DNA of 41,062 bases. Source: Bacteroidales bacterium (GTDB lineage: Bacteria > Bacteroidota > Bacteroidia > Bacteroidales > PUMT01). Shown here in pieces: positions 1 to 7,109 of the stretch. Position numbers and translations under genes: made by a program. The first letter of the stretch is position 1. Each line of letters starts with the position of its first letter. The notes beneath the pieces are model-generated. The model worked only from the letters and a program-made list of their open reading frames with translations, searched no databases and had not been told where the DNA came from. Location: positions 1-41,062 of the forward strand of contig SLPB01000135.1 in the NCBI GenBank assembly GCA_007132225.1. Direction: 5' to 3'.

Positions 1-197
1 CCTTTTTGTGTGGGATCCAGGTGCTGTACAATAACATATGCCATTCCGCTATTTCCAGGTACATTCCCAAGAAATTGTTCAAGAGCCTCAAGTCCGCCGG
101 CCGAGGCACCGATACCTGCAATTGGAAAATTGCTGGTATGTGAATCAGTTATTTTTTCTTCAGGAGATACTGATGATCTCAGTTTCCTTGCACTCAT
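1..197 (-). CDS. CheB/CheR-type fusion protein, N-terminal fragment
   Basis: The reading frame starts with ATG at 197 and runs off the left edge, leaving about 65 residues. After a short polar leader comes IAGIGASAGGLEALEQFL, followed by GMAYVIVQHLDPTQK. This is the N-terminal signature of the CheB methylesterase domain, and the GASAGG segment carries the catalytic serine. In Bacteroidota, proteins beginning this way are usually large CheB-CheR-PAS fusions, often ending in a histidine kinase, but only the start is visible, so the full architecture is inferred. It lies 178 bases downstream of the histidine kinase on the same strand and may be co-transcribed with it. Such fusions are signalling proteins that need not be tied to flagellar chemotaxis. 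Confidence 0.75.
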   Translation of the reverse strand, partial: MSARKLRSSVSPEEKITDSHTSNFPIAGIGASAGGLEALEQFLGNVPGNSGMAYVIVQHLDPTQK

Positions 198-375
198 AGT
201 CAGGTATATGCTTTAATTTGCAAAACTTTTACAGGTTATCAGTATTATGTTTTTGATTCCTGGAATAACAATATTAACTAAAAAAACAAATATAAATGGT
301 ATAACTGGAATTAGAGGCTGACATCAGATTCTTTTTATGCCCGCCCCGGCTATTCAATATAATCATGATGATGCA

Positions 376-1284
376 TTAAGTTTTAACCGGCAATGAGAAT
401 TTAAACGTACTTCCTTCACCTAACTTGCTTTCCACGCTGATATATCCACCGTGCATCTCAGCAAATTCCCTGCAAAGCTTTAGGCCCAAACCCGAACCTT
501 GCCTGTTCCTGTTGAGTGGCCCCAAAAAAATATCCTCATTTTTGAATATGCCATTCTGGTCTTCTGAAGAAATGCCTATACCACTGTCAGTTACCGCTAT
601 TTCAACATTAGAGTGGCATACCATGGCACTTACTGTTATCTTGCCTCCGGCATCGTTAAATTTGATGGCGTTGCTTAATAGATTTCTCAGTATGGTCCTG
701 GCCATCTGAAGATCCATGTATAAATTCAAATCAGGCACCATGAAAAAATTGAGGCTGACCTGTTTTTGGTTTGCATAGGTACTTAGATTTTCGATTTCGC
801 TCCTGATTAGTTCCTTTAGATTAGTTTTAACCGGGCTGAATTTCTGTCTCTTGTTTTGCAACATTGCCCACGCCGCAAGGTTGTCGAGCAGGTTGATTGC
901 ACTGTGCGCCGACCCGGAGGCACTTTTAATAAAATGCTCCATTTCACCTGTGTCCTTATGAACCAGTTCGTACTTTATTAATTCCAGGGCGGTCAGGACA
1001 GTTGAGATCGGGCCTCTCAGGTCATGGGCAATTACTGAAATGGATTTGGCATTTGAAGCAACTGCTTCGGCCAGCTCTTTGGTTCGCTGATTAAGAAGTT
1101 TTTCTAAGTTGGCGTTGAGCTTTTCCATTTCCTGCAGCCTTAACATTAAGGGATTTAGCCGCCTTCTTTTTTCACCTTCAATGGCATAAGAATTGCCATT
1201 TGATTGTGCATTTCCGTTTATACCATTCGTTGTTTTTATTGCTGCTTTAAATTTATCAGGGGAATAAGCCAGTTTTTCTTTCAT
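376..1284 (-). CDS. Sensorless cytoplasmic histidine kinase
   Basis: A 302-residue histidine kinase. Residues 1-45 are polar and low complexity. Residues about 47-80 form a predicted coiled coil (LRLQEMEKLNANLEKLLNQR). The H box is SVIAHDLRGPIS with phosphoacceptor His87. The ATPase domain has an N box (NLLSNAIKFN, about 201-210), G1 (DSGIGIS, 233-239) and G2 (GSGLGLKLC, 263-271). There is no membrane segment and no PAS, GAF or receiver domain, so the input must come from a partner protein or through the coiled coil. The CheB/CheR-type gene just downstream is a plausible partner. No response regulator is adjacent. All catalytic motifs are intact, so it should be active. Confidence 0.93.
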   Translation of the reverse strand: MKEKLAYSPDKFKAAIKTTNGINGNAQSNGNSYAIEGEKRRRLNPLMLRLQEMEKLNANLEKLLNQRTKELAEAVASNAKSISVIAHDLRGPISTVLTALELIKYELVHKDTGEMEHFIKSASGSAHSAINLLDNLAAWAMLQNKRQKFSPVKTNLKELIRSEIENLSTYANQKQVSLNFFMVPDLNLYMDLQMARTILRNLLSNAIKFNDAGGKITVSAMVCHSNVEIAVTDSGIGISSEDQNGIFKNEDIFLGPLNRNRQGSGLGLKLCREFAEMHGGYISVESKLGEGSTFKFSLPVKT

Positions 1285-1332
1285 AATAACTCAATTTTTA
1301 TTGACTTCAGAAGTTACTAAGATAACCTGATG

Positions 1333-1340
1333 CAAAAATA
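1333..1340 (-). promoter_or_regulatory. Possible -7 promoter element for the histidine kinase
   Basis: On the minus strand this reads TATTTTTG, matching the Bacteroidota TAnnTTTG element. Transcription would start about 40 bases before the kinase ATG. No clear -33 TTG was found at the usual spacing. It lies in the 341-base divergent gap 1285-1625, which otherwise holds only the promoter of the AraC gene. Confidence 0.3.
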
Positions 1341-1580
1341 GGGTGTTTATCGCGCAGAATATTACATAATTATCTGGCAGATTTGTATATTTTCCATATT
1401 GTGTTCAAATTTGAAGTTTCCAAAGAACAGTTTAGTAATAAGTCAAGGGTCTGAATACTCACTGTTAGTTTTATGTCTGAAATTTTTGTATATTTGATTA
1501 AATTGGACGGTAGTCTATATATCATTCTTCCTGTGCGGTACTTTCACCATAACCTTAATATAATTAAATTATTCAGGCGA

Positions 1581-1588
1581 TATATTTG
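1581..1588 (+). promoter_or_regulatory. -7 promoter element for the AraC-type gene
   Basis: TATATTTG matches TAnnTTTG exactly and lies 38 bases before the ATG at 1626. The -33 element is not obvious. An element at this distance fits a short leader. Confidence 0.35.
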
Positions 1589-1625
1589 CCATGCCGGTTA
1601 ATAATTAATATCAATCAGATCAATC

Positions 1626-2186
1626 ATGAAGCTTTTTATTAAACATATGGTTAGCCGGCGATGCAGAATGGTGGTGCAGGATGAGATGAAAAAAATCGGC
1701 ATCACCTGTGTTAATGTAGATCTGGGAGTGGTGGAAACTTCAGAGGAGATAACACCAAAACAACGTGAACAACTCAGGGCGAACCTGCTCAGGTGGGGAC
1801 TGGAACTTCTTGATGATATGAAGGATATCCTTGTTGAGAGAATCAAGAACTATATTATCGAAATGATACACTACTCCGAGGATACCCCCAAAGTAAATAA
1901 CTCCGAATACCTGAGTGAAAAACTTGGTTATGATTATGCATATTTATCCAACATATTTTCTCAGGCCAAAGGTATGACCATTCAACATTTCATCATCATG
2001 CACAAAATTGAAAAAATAAAGGAGTTGCTGTTGTATGATGAGCTTAACCTCTCTGAGATCTCCTATAAAATGCATTATAGCAGTGTGGCTCACTTATCCA
2101 ACCAGTTCAAGAAAATAACAGGAGTCACTCCCTCCTTTTACAGGCAACTGAAGAATAATCGCTCTGATAACCTGGAAGACATTTAA
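1626..2186 (+). CDS. AraC-family regulator with HMA-like N-terminal domain
   Basis: A 186-residue protein. The C-terminal part, about residues 85-180, is an AraC/XylS double helix-turn-helix: LGYDYAYLSNIFSQAKGMT is the first recognition helix region, and LSEISYKMHYSSVAHLSNQFKKITGVTPSFYRQL is the conserved second motif split across its hallmarks. The first 70 residues resemble the short ferredoxin-fold (heavy-metal-associated-like) domain found at the N terminus of a group of Bacteroidota AraC proteins, where the start usually reads MVCxRC. Here it reads MVSRRC, so one of the paired cysteines (position 10) is serine and only Cys13 remains. The target genes are unknown. It is divergent from the histidine kinase and precedes a ferritin-like gene, which it might control. 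Confidence 0.85.
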   Translation: MKLFIKHMVSRRCRMVVQDEMKKIGITCVNVDLGVVETSEEITPKQREQLRANLLRWGLELLDDMKDILVERIKNYIIEMIHYSEDTPKVNNSEYLSEKLGYDYAYLSNIFSQAKGMTIQHFIIMHKIEKIKELLLYDELNLSEISYKMHYSSVAHLSNQFKKITGVTPSFYRQLKNNRSDNLEDI

Positions 2187-2542
2187 TATATGGTTAACTT
2201 TCTGTAAAATAGGTAATACTTTCACCTGGCGAGAGACCCTTATTGGGGAAGTGAAAATACCCATAAAAACATATCTAAAGAGCTCCATGCATCGATAAAA
2301 TATTGGGACAAGGAACCGATAACGGGACATCCTGTCCGGAAACTTTTTGCGACTTGCCTCTACAGGGTTCCCGATATACAATAGGTGGAAAAGAGTTTAA
2401 TTTAACCCTGAACTGTGTTAACATATCCCTAAATTCAATATTTAAAGCTGACAGAATTATGGGTGAACTGATAACAAATGTGGGAAAACAGTTTAAAAAA
2501 AGAGATATCTTTACAGTAAAGCAAACCAAAAAAGAACTGGTT
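2187..2542 (+). other. 356-base gap ahead of the ferritin-like gene
   Basis: No convincing gene. There is a small hairpin with stem GGACA/TGTCC at 2325-2337. A reading frame is open through the second half from 2303, but its translation resembles no domain and the family similarity only starts at the ATG at 2543, so this is treated as leader. TATCTTTA at about 2503-2510 is one mismatch from a -7 element and could serve the next gene. Confidence 0.4.
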
Positions 2543-3046
2543 ATGAAAAACTCAAAGTTGCTAGACATTATTAAATCAGCTTTACTGCTTGAAATACGAG
2601 GAGAAGCATTTTACAGAAAAGTTGCTGATAGTTCGGAGAATTCCGGAATTAAAAATATTTTTGATATAATGGCGAAGGAGGAGGTTCTGCATGCAGATAT
2701 CCTGAGAGAGAAATATTCCGAAGTTACAAAAGGGGGTAAATTAACTTCATTCGAACGGCCAGTTAATCAATACGAGTCAGCTTCCAAACATGTATTATCG
2801 GAATCAATGAAGACCCAGATAGCTGCTGCGGGTTTTGAAGCTGCTGCTATATCTGCTGCCATCGATATGGAGTCAAAAGCAATCAGGCTCTATTCGGAAA
2901 GTTCTGATAATGCAACTGATACTGCTGAAAAGCAACTTTTCAATTGGCTTGCGGAATGGGAAAAAGGTCATCATAAACTATTAATTGACCTGGACAATGA
3001 CCTGAAAGAACGTATCTGGAACGACAACCAGTTCTGGCCTTTTTAG
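2543..3046 (+). CDS. Ferritin-like (rubrerythrin-type) di-iron protein
   Basis: A 167-residue, all-helical protein of the rubrerythrin/COG1633 type. Two halves each supply iron ligands: Glu21 in IRGEAFYRKVAD with EExxH at Glu47/His50 (MAKEEVLHADIL), then Glu110 in AIDMESKAIRLYSES with Glu140xxHis143 (LAEWEKGHHKLL). The family typically handles iron or peroxide in anaerobes. There is no C-terminal rubredoxin CxxC, so it is a erythrin-like rather than a full rubrerythrin. The start is set at 2543 because similarity begins there; a longer frame reaches back to 2303 but the extra 80 residues look non-coding. A role in oxidative-stress defence is inferred from the family. Confidence 0.85.
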   Translation: MKNSKLLDIIKSALLLEIRGEAFYRKVADSSENSGIKNIFDIMAKEEVLHADILREKYSEVTKGGKLTSFERPVNQYESASKHVLSESMKTQIAAAGFEAAAISAAIDMESKAIRLYSESSDNATDTAEKQLFNWLAEWEKGHHKLLIDLDNDLKERIWNDNQFWPF

Positions 3047-3186
3047 TTTAGTGCACTACTTTATGGCTGACATCAAGCTTTTGCGCAACCCAGCGCTTAA
3101 TGATACACATATAACCCCAAAGAGCTATGACAGAAAAATTGCTGCAACTGCAGGAACCAGTGAGCATCTCTATTGATTTCACCTTC

Positions 3187-3342
3187 TTAAAACCTGCTCT
3201 CCGATTTCAATAAACTGTTCGGGAGTTCGGTAACCGGTAGTTTGTCGGTGTTTTCAGGGGAAGGATTTGATTGAGCCATAATGCCCGAAGTAGCACAAAC
3301 AAATATGGCAATTAATGATAATACTGTTTTTTTGAAATTCAT
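3187..3342 (-). CDS. Possible small secreted peptide (51 residues)
   Basis: A short minus-strand frame begins with a good signal peptide: basic start MNFKKT, a hydrophobic run LSLIAIFV, and a likely cleavage after GIMAQ at about residue 24. The mature part is only some 27 residues (SNPSPENTDKLPVTELPNSL and a short tail). The overlapping frame one base away would read YRTPEQFIEIGEQVLRR before its own stop, so a frameshift may have truncated a slightly longer peptide. No family is recognised. The rest of the 509-base gap 3047-3555 holds nothing clear. Confidence 0.3.
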   Translation of the reverse strand: MNFKKTVLSLIAIFVCATSGIMAQSNPSPENTDKLPVTELPNSLLKSESRF

Positions 3343-3555
3343 AAGTAACTAATTTTAGTTATCAATTTATATTATATACTAAGGTCTGGAATTCATATTC
3401 AATACTTTATTCGAAAAAACCCCTAATTTTCATAAATTGAATTTTGTGTGACGCATTAGCATGAGGGATTCATAACTGCTAATTCTTATACTCTTTTGTT
3501 CAAATTCGAAACCTCAGGCAATTCCCGAACCTGTAAATTAGTCGGTTTTCTTTAA

Positions 3556-4365
3556 CTACCTTTTTAAAAACTCGTCTATTTCTTCCCACAGCTGTTCACT
3601 TCCAAAAATATCATTGTGGCCAAAGGAGGATAGCCCAATAAGTTTTTTTTCACCTTTCCAATATTCTGCAAGCTTTTTGCTGTGTAGGGGCGGGATGATA
3701 TTATCAGCAGTGCCATAAAATGCCAGCAAAGGTACATGGACATTAGCTGCATATTTTTTGACGGGAAATTTATGACGCAGGATCAGGTTGACAGGTAAAA
3801 AGGGCAACTTTGACTGTGCAACAGCACGAATGCTTTCAAAAGGAGAGATCAAAATCAATGATTTAACTTTTCTTTCATGAGCCAGGTAGACCGCTGATCC
3901 GGAACCAATGCTCCTGCCCATCAGTACAATATTTTCATTATCAACATCATCCCTTTCAGCAGCATAGTCGTATATGGCAAGTGCTGCAGTGTAAAAGCTC
4001 TCCTGCCCTGGCTTGCCCTCGCTTCGGCCATAACCAGGATAATTTATCAGCAACAAAGCCCAATCTTCAAACATCGATGCCATGGGTACCATATGTGAAA
4101 CCTCTTCGGCATTGCCCCCAAAATAAATAAGAAGATTTTGAGGTCCATTATTACTGGCATGGCAGAGCCATCCGTGAAGCATATTGCCATCAGAAGACTG
4201 TATTTTCACCTCTTCTGTTTTTTCGTTGAGTACAACCCGGGAAGAAAGAGGCTGCGGGAAAAACAGCATCCCGGATTGAAATACGTAGAAAAAGATAATT
4301 ATGATCCCGTAAAACATTACAAAGACAATGAAAACATTGATCATACTTTTAATTGTATTATTCAT
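3556..4365 (-). CDS. Membrane-anchored alpha/beta hydrolase (Bem46/ABHD13-17 type)
   Basis: 269 residues. A single N-terminal membrane segment at about residues 8-30 is followed by an alpha/beta-hydrolase domain on the far side of the membrane or held close to it. Visible landmarks are LLIYFGGNAEEVS (oxyanion region), INYPGYGRSEGKPG, the nucleophile elbow GRSIGSG with Ser152, the acid Asp221 in FYGTADNIIPP, and His250 in SFGHNDIF. The spacing is complete, so it should be a working serine hydrolase. The natural substrate is unknown; relatives are thioesterases, deacylases or lipases. It starts 35 bases after the flavin oxidoreductase gene on the same strand, suggesting an operon. Confidence 0.9.
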   Translation of the reverse strand: MNNTIKSMINVFIVFVMFYGIIIIFFYVFQSGMLFFPQPLSSRVVLNEKTEEVKIQSSDGNMLHGWLCHASNNGPQNLLIYFGGNAEEVSHMVPMASMFEDWALLLINYPGYGRSEGKPGQESFYTAALAIYDYAAERDDVDNENIVLMGRSIGSGSAVYLAHERKVKSLILISPFESIRAVAQSKLPFLPVNLILRHKFPVKKYAANVHVPLLAFYGTADNIIPPLHSKKLAEYWKGEKKLIGLSSFGHNDIFGSEQLWEEIDEFLKR

Positions 4366-4400
4366 ATATAAATGAACTAAAATCCTATTATATTTTCATT

Positions 4401-5780
4401 TTATTCATCAGACGGCTTTTTTAAGGCTTCCAGCATGGAGGGAATCAATTCAGACACTGTGGGATGGGATATTACCGAGTCCCTGATAACAGTAAAGGGA
4501 ACACCGGCATACATAATATTAAGGATGCCGCTTATAATTTCATCACCACCGACACCGAGTATGGATGCACCAAGAATTTTTTTTGTCCTGGAATCCACTA
4601 TAACACTCATGGATCCATTGATTTCGCCTTTTTCCAGGGCACGGCTAACCTTATTCATGGGAATTTTGGCTTCCATGATCTCATAGCCCATGTCCGTGGC
4701 CTGGGTCTTGTTCATCCCGGCTCTTCCCAACGGCGGATCGGTATAGAGGCAGTAGGTCATTATCCGGTCGGTGACTTTACGGCTTTCGCCGGAAAATTTA
4801 TTGCCGGCTATGATCGAGTAATCATTATATGAAGTATGGGTAAATGCCCCTTTCCCATTGCAATCACCCAGGGCATAAACCCCTTTGACGCTGGTTTCCA
4901 GGTAATCATCTACCTTGATATAACCCCGCTCGTCAACTTCAATGCCGCCGGCCCCGGGGTTTAATGTGTCAGTATTCGGTTTACGGCCCACAGCAAGTAA
5001 AACATGTGAACCCTTAATTTCAGGCTCACCCTCTTCACATTCAAGCCTCACAGTTACAGAACCGTCATCATTATTTTCACCCTTAACACAGGTTGAATTG
5101 AGGTGGAACTCTATGCCTTCTTCCTTTAAAAAGCCGAGGATCTGCTCGCTTATCTCATCATCTTCGTGGCCGATTATTTTAGGCCCTTTTTCCACGATGG
5201 TCACCTTACTGCCGAATCTACTGAACATCTGTCCGAATTCAAGTCCCACGTAACTACCGCCAATTATAATGAGATGCCCCGGAAGCTTCTCAAGCTGCAG
5301 GATTGATTGATTGGTAAGATAGTCAAATCCTTTGAAGTTATCAGGAATAACCGGCCGGGCACCTACATTGATATAAATTTCCGGTGCGCTCAGCCCGGTA
5401 CCGTTCACTGAAATAGTTTTCTCTCCTGTAAAGCTGGCCTCCCCCTTAAAGAATGTGATGTTATCATCGTCCTTAACACCTTTGCTTATACCATCAGTTG
5501 ATTTCCTGACTATTGCATCTTTGCGTTCTTTAACTTTCTTAAGGTCAACCGAAGATCCTTCAGGAATGATCACACCCAGACCTTTTCCATTCACAGCATC
5601 CCACATCCTTCTGGCACTGGCCACATAAGCCTTGGTCGGGGTGCAGCCATCATTAACACAGGTGCCTCCAAAATGTTCCTTTTCAATAAACGCAACTTTC
5701 TTCCCGGCAGCAGCCATTTTAAAAACCAGGGGAGTACCCGCTTGCCCTGAACCAATAATTATTACATCAAAGTTTTCCAT
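4401..5780 (-). CDS. MerA-like FAD-dependent pyridine nucleotide-disulfide oxidoreductase
   Basis: 459 residues, class I flavoprotein disulfide reductase. The N-terminal FAD motif is IIIGSGQAG. The redox disulfide is Cys41/Cys46 in GGTCVNDGCTPTKA, the form seen in mercuric reductase-like proteins rather than in lipoamide dehydrogenase. The NAD(P)-binding motif is IIGGSYVGLEFGQMF, and the second FAD motif is YALGDCNGKGAFTH. The C-terminal dimer domain carries His439 and Glu444 (SHPTVSELIP), the usual acid-base pair. It lacks the extra C-terminal cysteine pair of true mercuric reductase and any metal-binding N-terminal domain, so mercury reduction is unlikely. The disulfide substrate is unknown. 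It lies downstream of the eanBA-like genes, where a thiol or persulfide reductase would make sense, but that link is inference. Confidence 0.92.
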   Translation of the reverse strand: MENFDVIIIGSGQAGTPLVFKMAAAGKKVAFIEKEHFGGTCVNDGCTPTKAYVASARRMWDAVNGKGLGVIIPEGSSVDLKKVKERKDAIVRKSTDGISKGVKDDDNITFFKGEASFTGEKTISVNGTGLSAPEIYINVGARPVIPDNFKGFDYLTNQSILQLEKLPGHLIIIGGSYVGLEFGQMFSRFGSKVTIVEKGPKIIGHEDDEISEQILGFLKEEGIEFHLNSTCVKGENNDDGSVTVRLECEEGEPEIKGSHVLLAVGRKPNTDTLNPGAGGIEVDERGYIKVDDYLETSVKGVYALGDCNGKGAFTHTSYNDYSIIAGNKFSGESRKVTDRIMTYCLYTDPPLGRAGMNKTQATDMGYEIMEAKIPMNKVSRALEKGEINGSMSVIVDSRTKKILGASILGVGGDEIISGILNIMYAGVPFTVIRDSVISHPTVSELIPSMLEALKKPSDE

Positions 5781-5798
5781 CTTATTAGATTTTAATAT

Positions 5799-5990
5799 TT
5801 AATTTCCTGAAGCCATTGCAGGGTAAAGGGTTATACCACCATCCACAAACAGTATAGTGCCAGTAACTTATCAGACTGACCCGATGCCAGCCAAATTGCA
5901 GCTTCTGTAATATCTTCGGGTTCTACCATACACCAACATGGTAATGTTGTCATTAATAGCAGAGTCCCATTGGAATCCTTACACAATAAT
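5799..5990 (-). pseudogene. Frameshifted C-terminal remnant of a short-chain dehydrogenase
   Basis: On the minus strand one frame reads MVEPEDITEAAIWLASGQSD (start near 5929) and the next frame continues VTGTILFVDGGITLYPAMA and stops at 5799. Together these are the classic end of an SDR enzyme, with the EPEDIA and TGxxLxVDGG signatures. The break lies near 5868-5872, where one G seems to be missing. Upstream towards 5990 the match fades, and the Rossmann fold and Ser-Tyr-Lys site are absent. It is therefore a decayed fragment sitting between the methyltransferase gene and the flavin oxidoreductase gene. A sequencing error could explain the frameshift but not the missing N-terminal two thirds. 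Confidence 0.6.
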
Positions 5991-6001
5991 TGCATGGACA
6001 G

Positions 6002-7000
6002 TTATTTTAGGAAACTAACCAGCGAAAACCACCTGTTATTATCGGTAAAAATCCGTTCTATGCTGAGACCTGCATGACCGGCCAATTCTGAAATACGGCT
6101 TTGTGAAAATTTATATGAGTTTTCAGTATGGATTGTCTCTCCTCTTCTAACAAGTACTTTGGAAGAGAGGAAGGGACTTTCAATCCTCACTTCTCTTACC
6201 GCCCTGAGATGCATCTCGATTCTTGATTCCCTGGTATTGTAAAAAGCGAAATGTTCAAAATGCTCCGGATCAAGATCGGCACTGATCAGATTGCTGATGA
6301 CCCTGATAATATTCCTGTTAAATGCTGCCGTAACTCCCCTGGAATCGTTATAGGCATTTTCCATCACCATAATGTCTTTCACCATATCAAGCCCCAACAG
6401 AAACTGGTCGCCTTTTCTCATCAGGCTTCCAAGATTTGAAAGAAAATGACCTGTCTGAACCGGATCCAGATTGCCAATAGTGCTGCCAAAGAAGCATATC
6501 AACCTTCGGTTTTTTCCCGGAACATTATTGAGATGCTTCAAAAAATCGGCCAGCATTCCGTGAATTGAAATTTCCGGGTAATTCTGCGAAAGCGTTTCGG
6601 CGGAATCAAGGATTGCAGACCGGCTGACATCGACAGGGACATAACAAATGCCATTTCTTCTATCAGGAGGTATTGCATCAAACAGGACCGATATTTTTGA
6701 GCAATCTCCGCTTCCCAGTTCAACAATGTCTGTATCTTCAAGATCACCGGCAATAGTCGCAGCATTTTCTTTCAGGATTTCCTTTTCAGTCCGCGTAGGA
6801 TAATATTCAGGCAATCCTGTAATCTTTTCAAAAAGATCGGACCCGGCCCCGTCATAGAAAAAACGACTCGGAATATAACGGGGAGTGGCTGTGATCCCCT
6901 TGATTATATCTGCAACCGCCTCATTACTGCTTGGGGGAGGCATGCAGTTGGTCAGGATAATCTGTTTTTCGGAAGCAATAATTATATCTGTGTTATTCAC
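6002..7000 (-). CDS. eanA: EgtD/EanA-type L-histidine N-alpha-trimethyltransferase
   Basis: 332 residues, Methyltransf_33 family. It makes hercynine (N-alpha-trimethylhistidine) from histidine and three SAM. Hallmarks: PSRFFYDGAGSDLFEKITGL followed by PEYYPTRTEKEIL (about 44-75), the SAM motif IVELGSGDCSKISVL (about 92-106), CFFGSTIGNLDP in the middle, and near the end TENSYKFS, whose Glu293-x-Ser295 corresponds to the pair that binds the histidine imidazole in mycobacterial EgtD. The length is normal. No egtB (iron sulfoxide synthase) is nearby; instead a multi-rhodanese protein lies 109 bases upstream on the same strand, which is the arrangement of the oxygen-independent ergothioneine pathway. 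The symbol eanA rests on that context. Confidence 0.93.
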   Translation of the reverse strand: MNNTDIIIASEKQIILTNCMPPPSSNEAVADIIKGITATPRYIPSRFFYDGAGSDLFEKITGLPEYYPTRTEKEILKENAATIAGDLEDTDIVELGSGDCSKISVLFDAIPPDRRNGICYVPVDVSRSAILDSAETLSQNYPEISIHGMLADFLKHLNNVPGKNRRLICFFGSTIGNLDPVQTGHFLSNLGSLMRKGDQFLLGLDMVKDIMVMENAYNDSRGVTAAFNRNIIRVISNLISADLDPEHFEHFAFYNTRESRIEMHLRAVREVRIESPFLSSKVLVRRGETIHTENSYKFSQSRISELAGHAGLSIERIFTDNNRWFSLVSFLK

Positions 7001-7109
7001 AATAACAAATTTAGTGATTCATATTCAGTATTTCATTCTCATGAATCCCTCTGGTTTTCTTAATCACCTATTGGAAACTTAAGCTGATCTATGGAAATTT
7101 CATAAGATT

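Noticed and set aside
1538-2228. Shared TACTTTCACC upstream (about 1540) and downstream (about 2217) of the AraC gene as a paired operator
   Set aside because: A single 10-base match in an AT-rich region is weak; no symmetry and no third copy was found.
2303-2542. Longer N terminus for the ferritin-like protein
   Set aside because: The extra 80 residues have no domain-like pattern and the family normally starts near the ATG at 2543.
4401-5780. Mercuric reductase (merA)
   Set aside because: The extra C-terminal Cys pair, metal-binding N-domain and other mer genes are absent.
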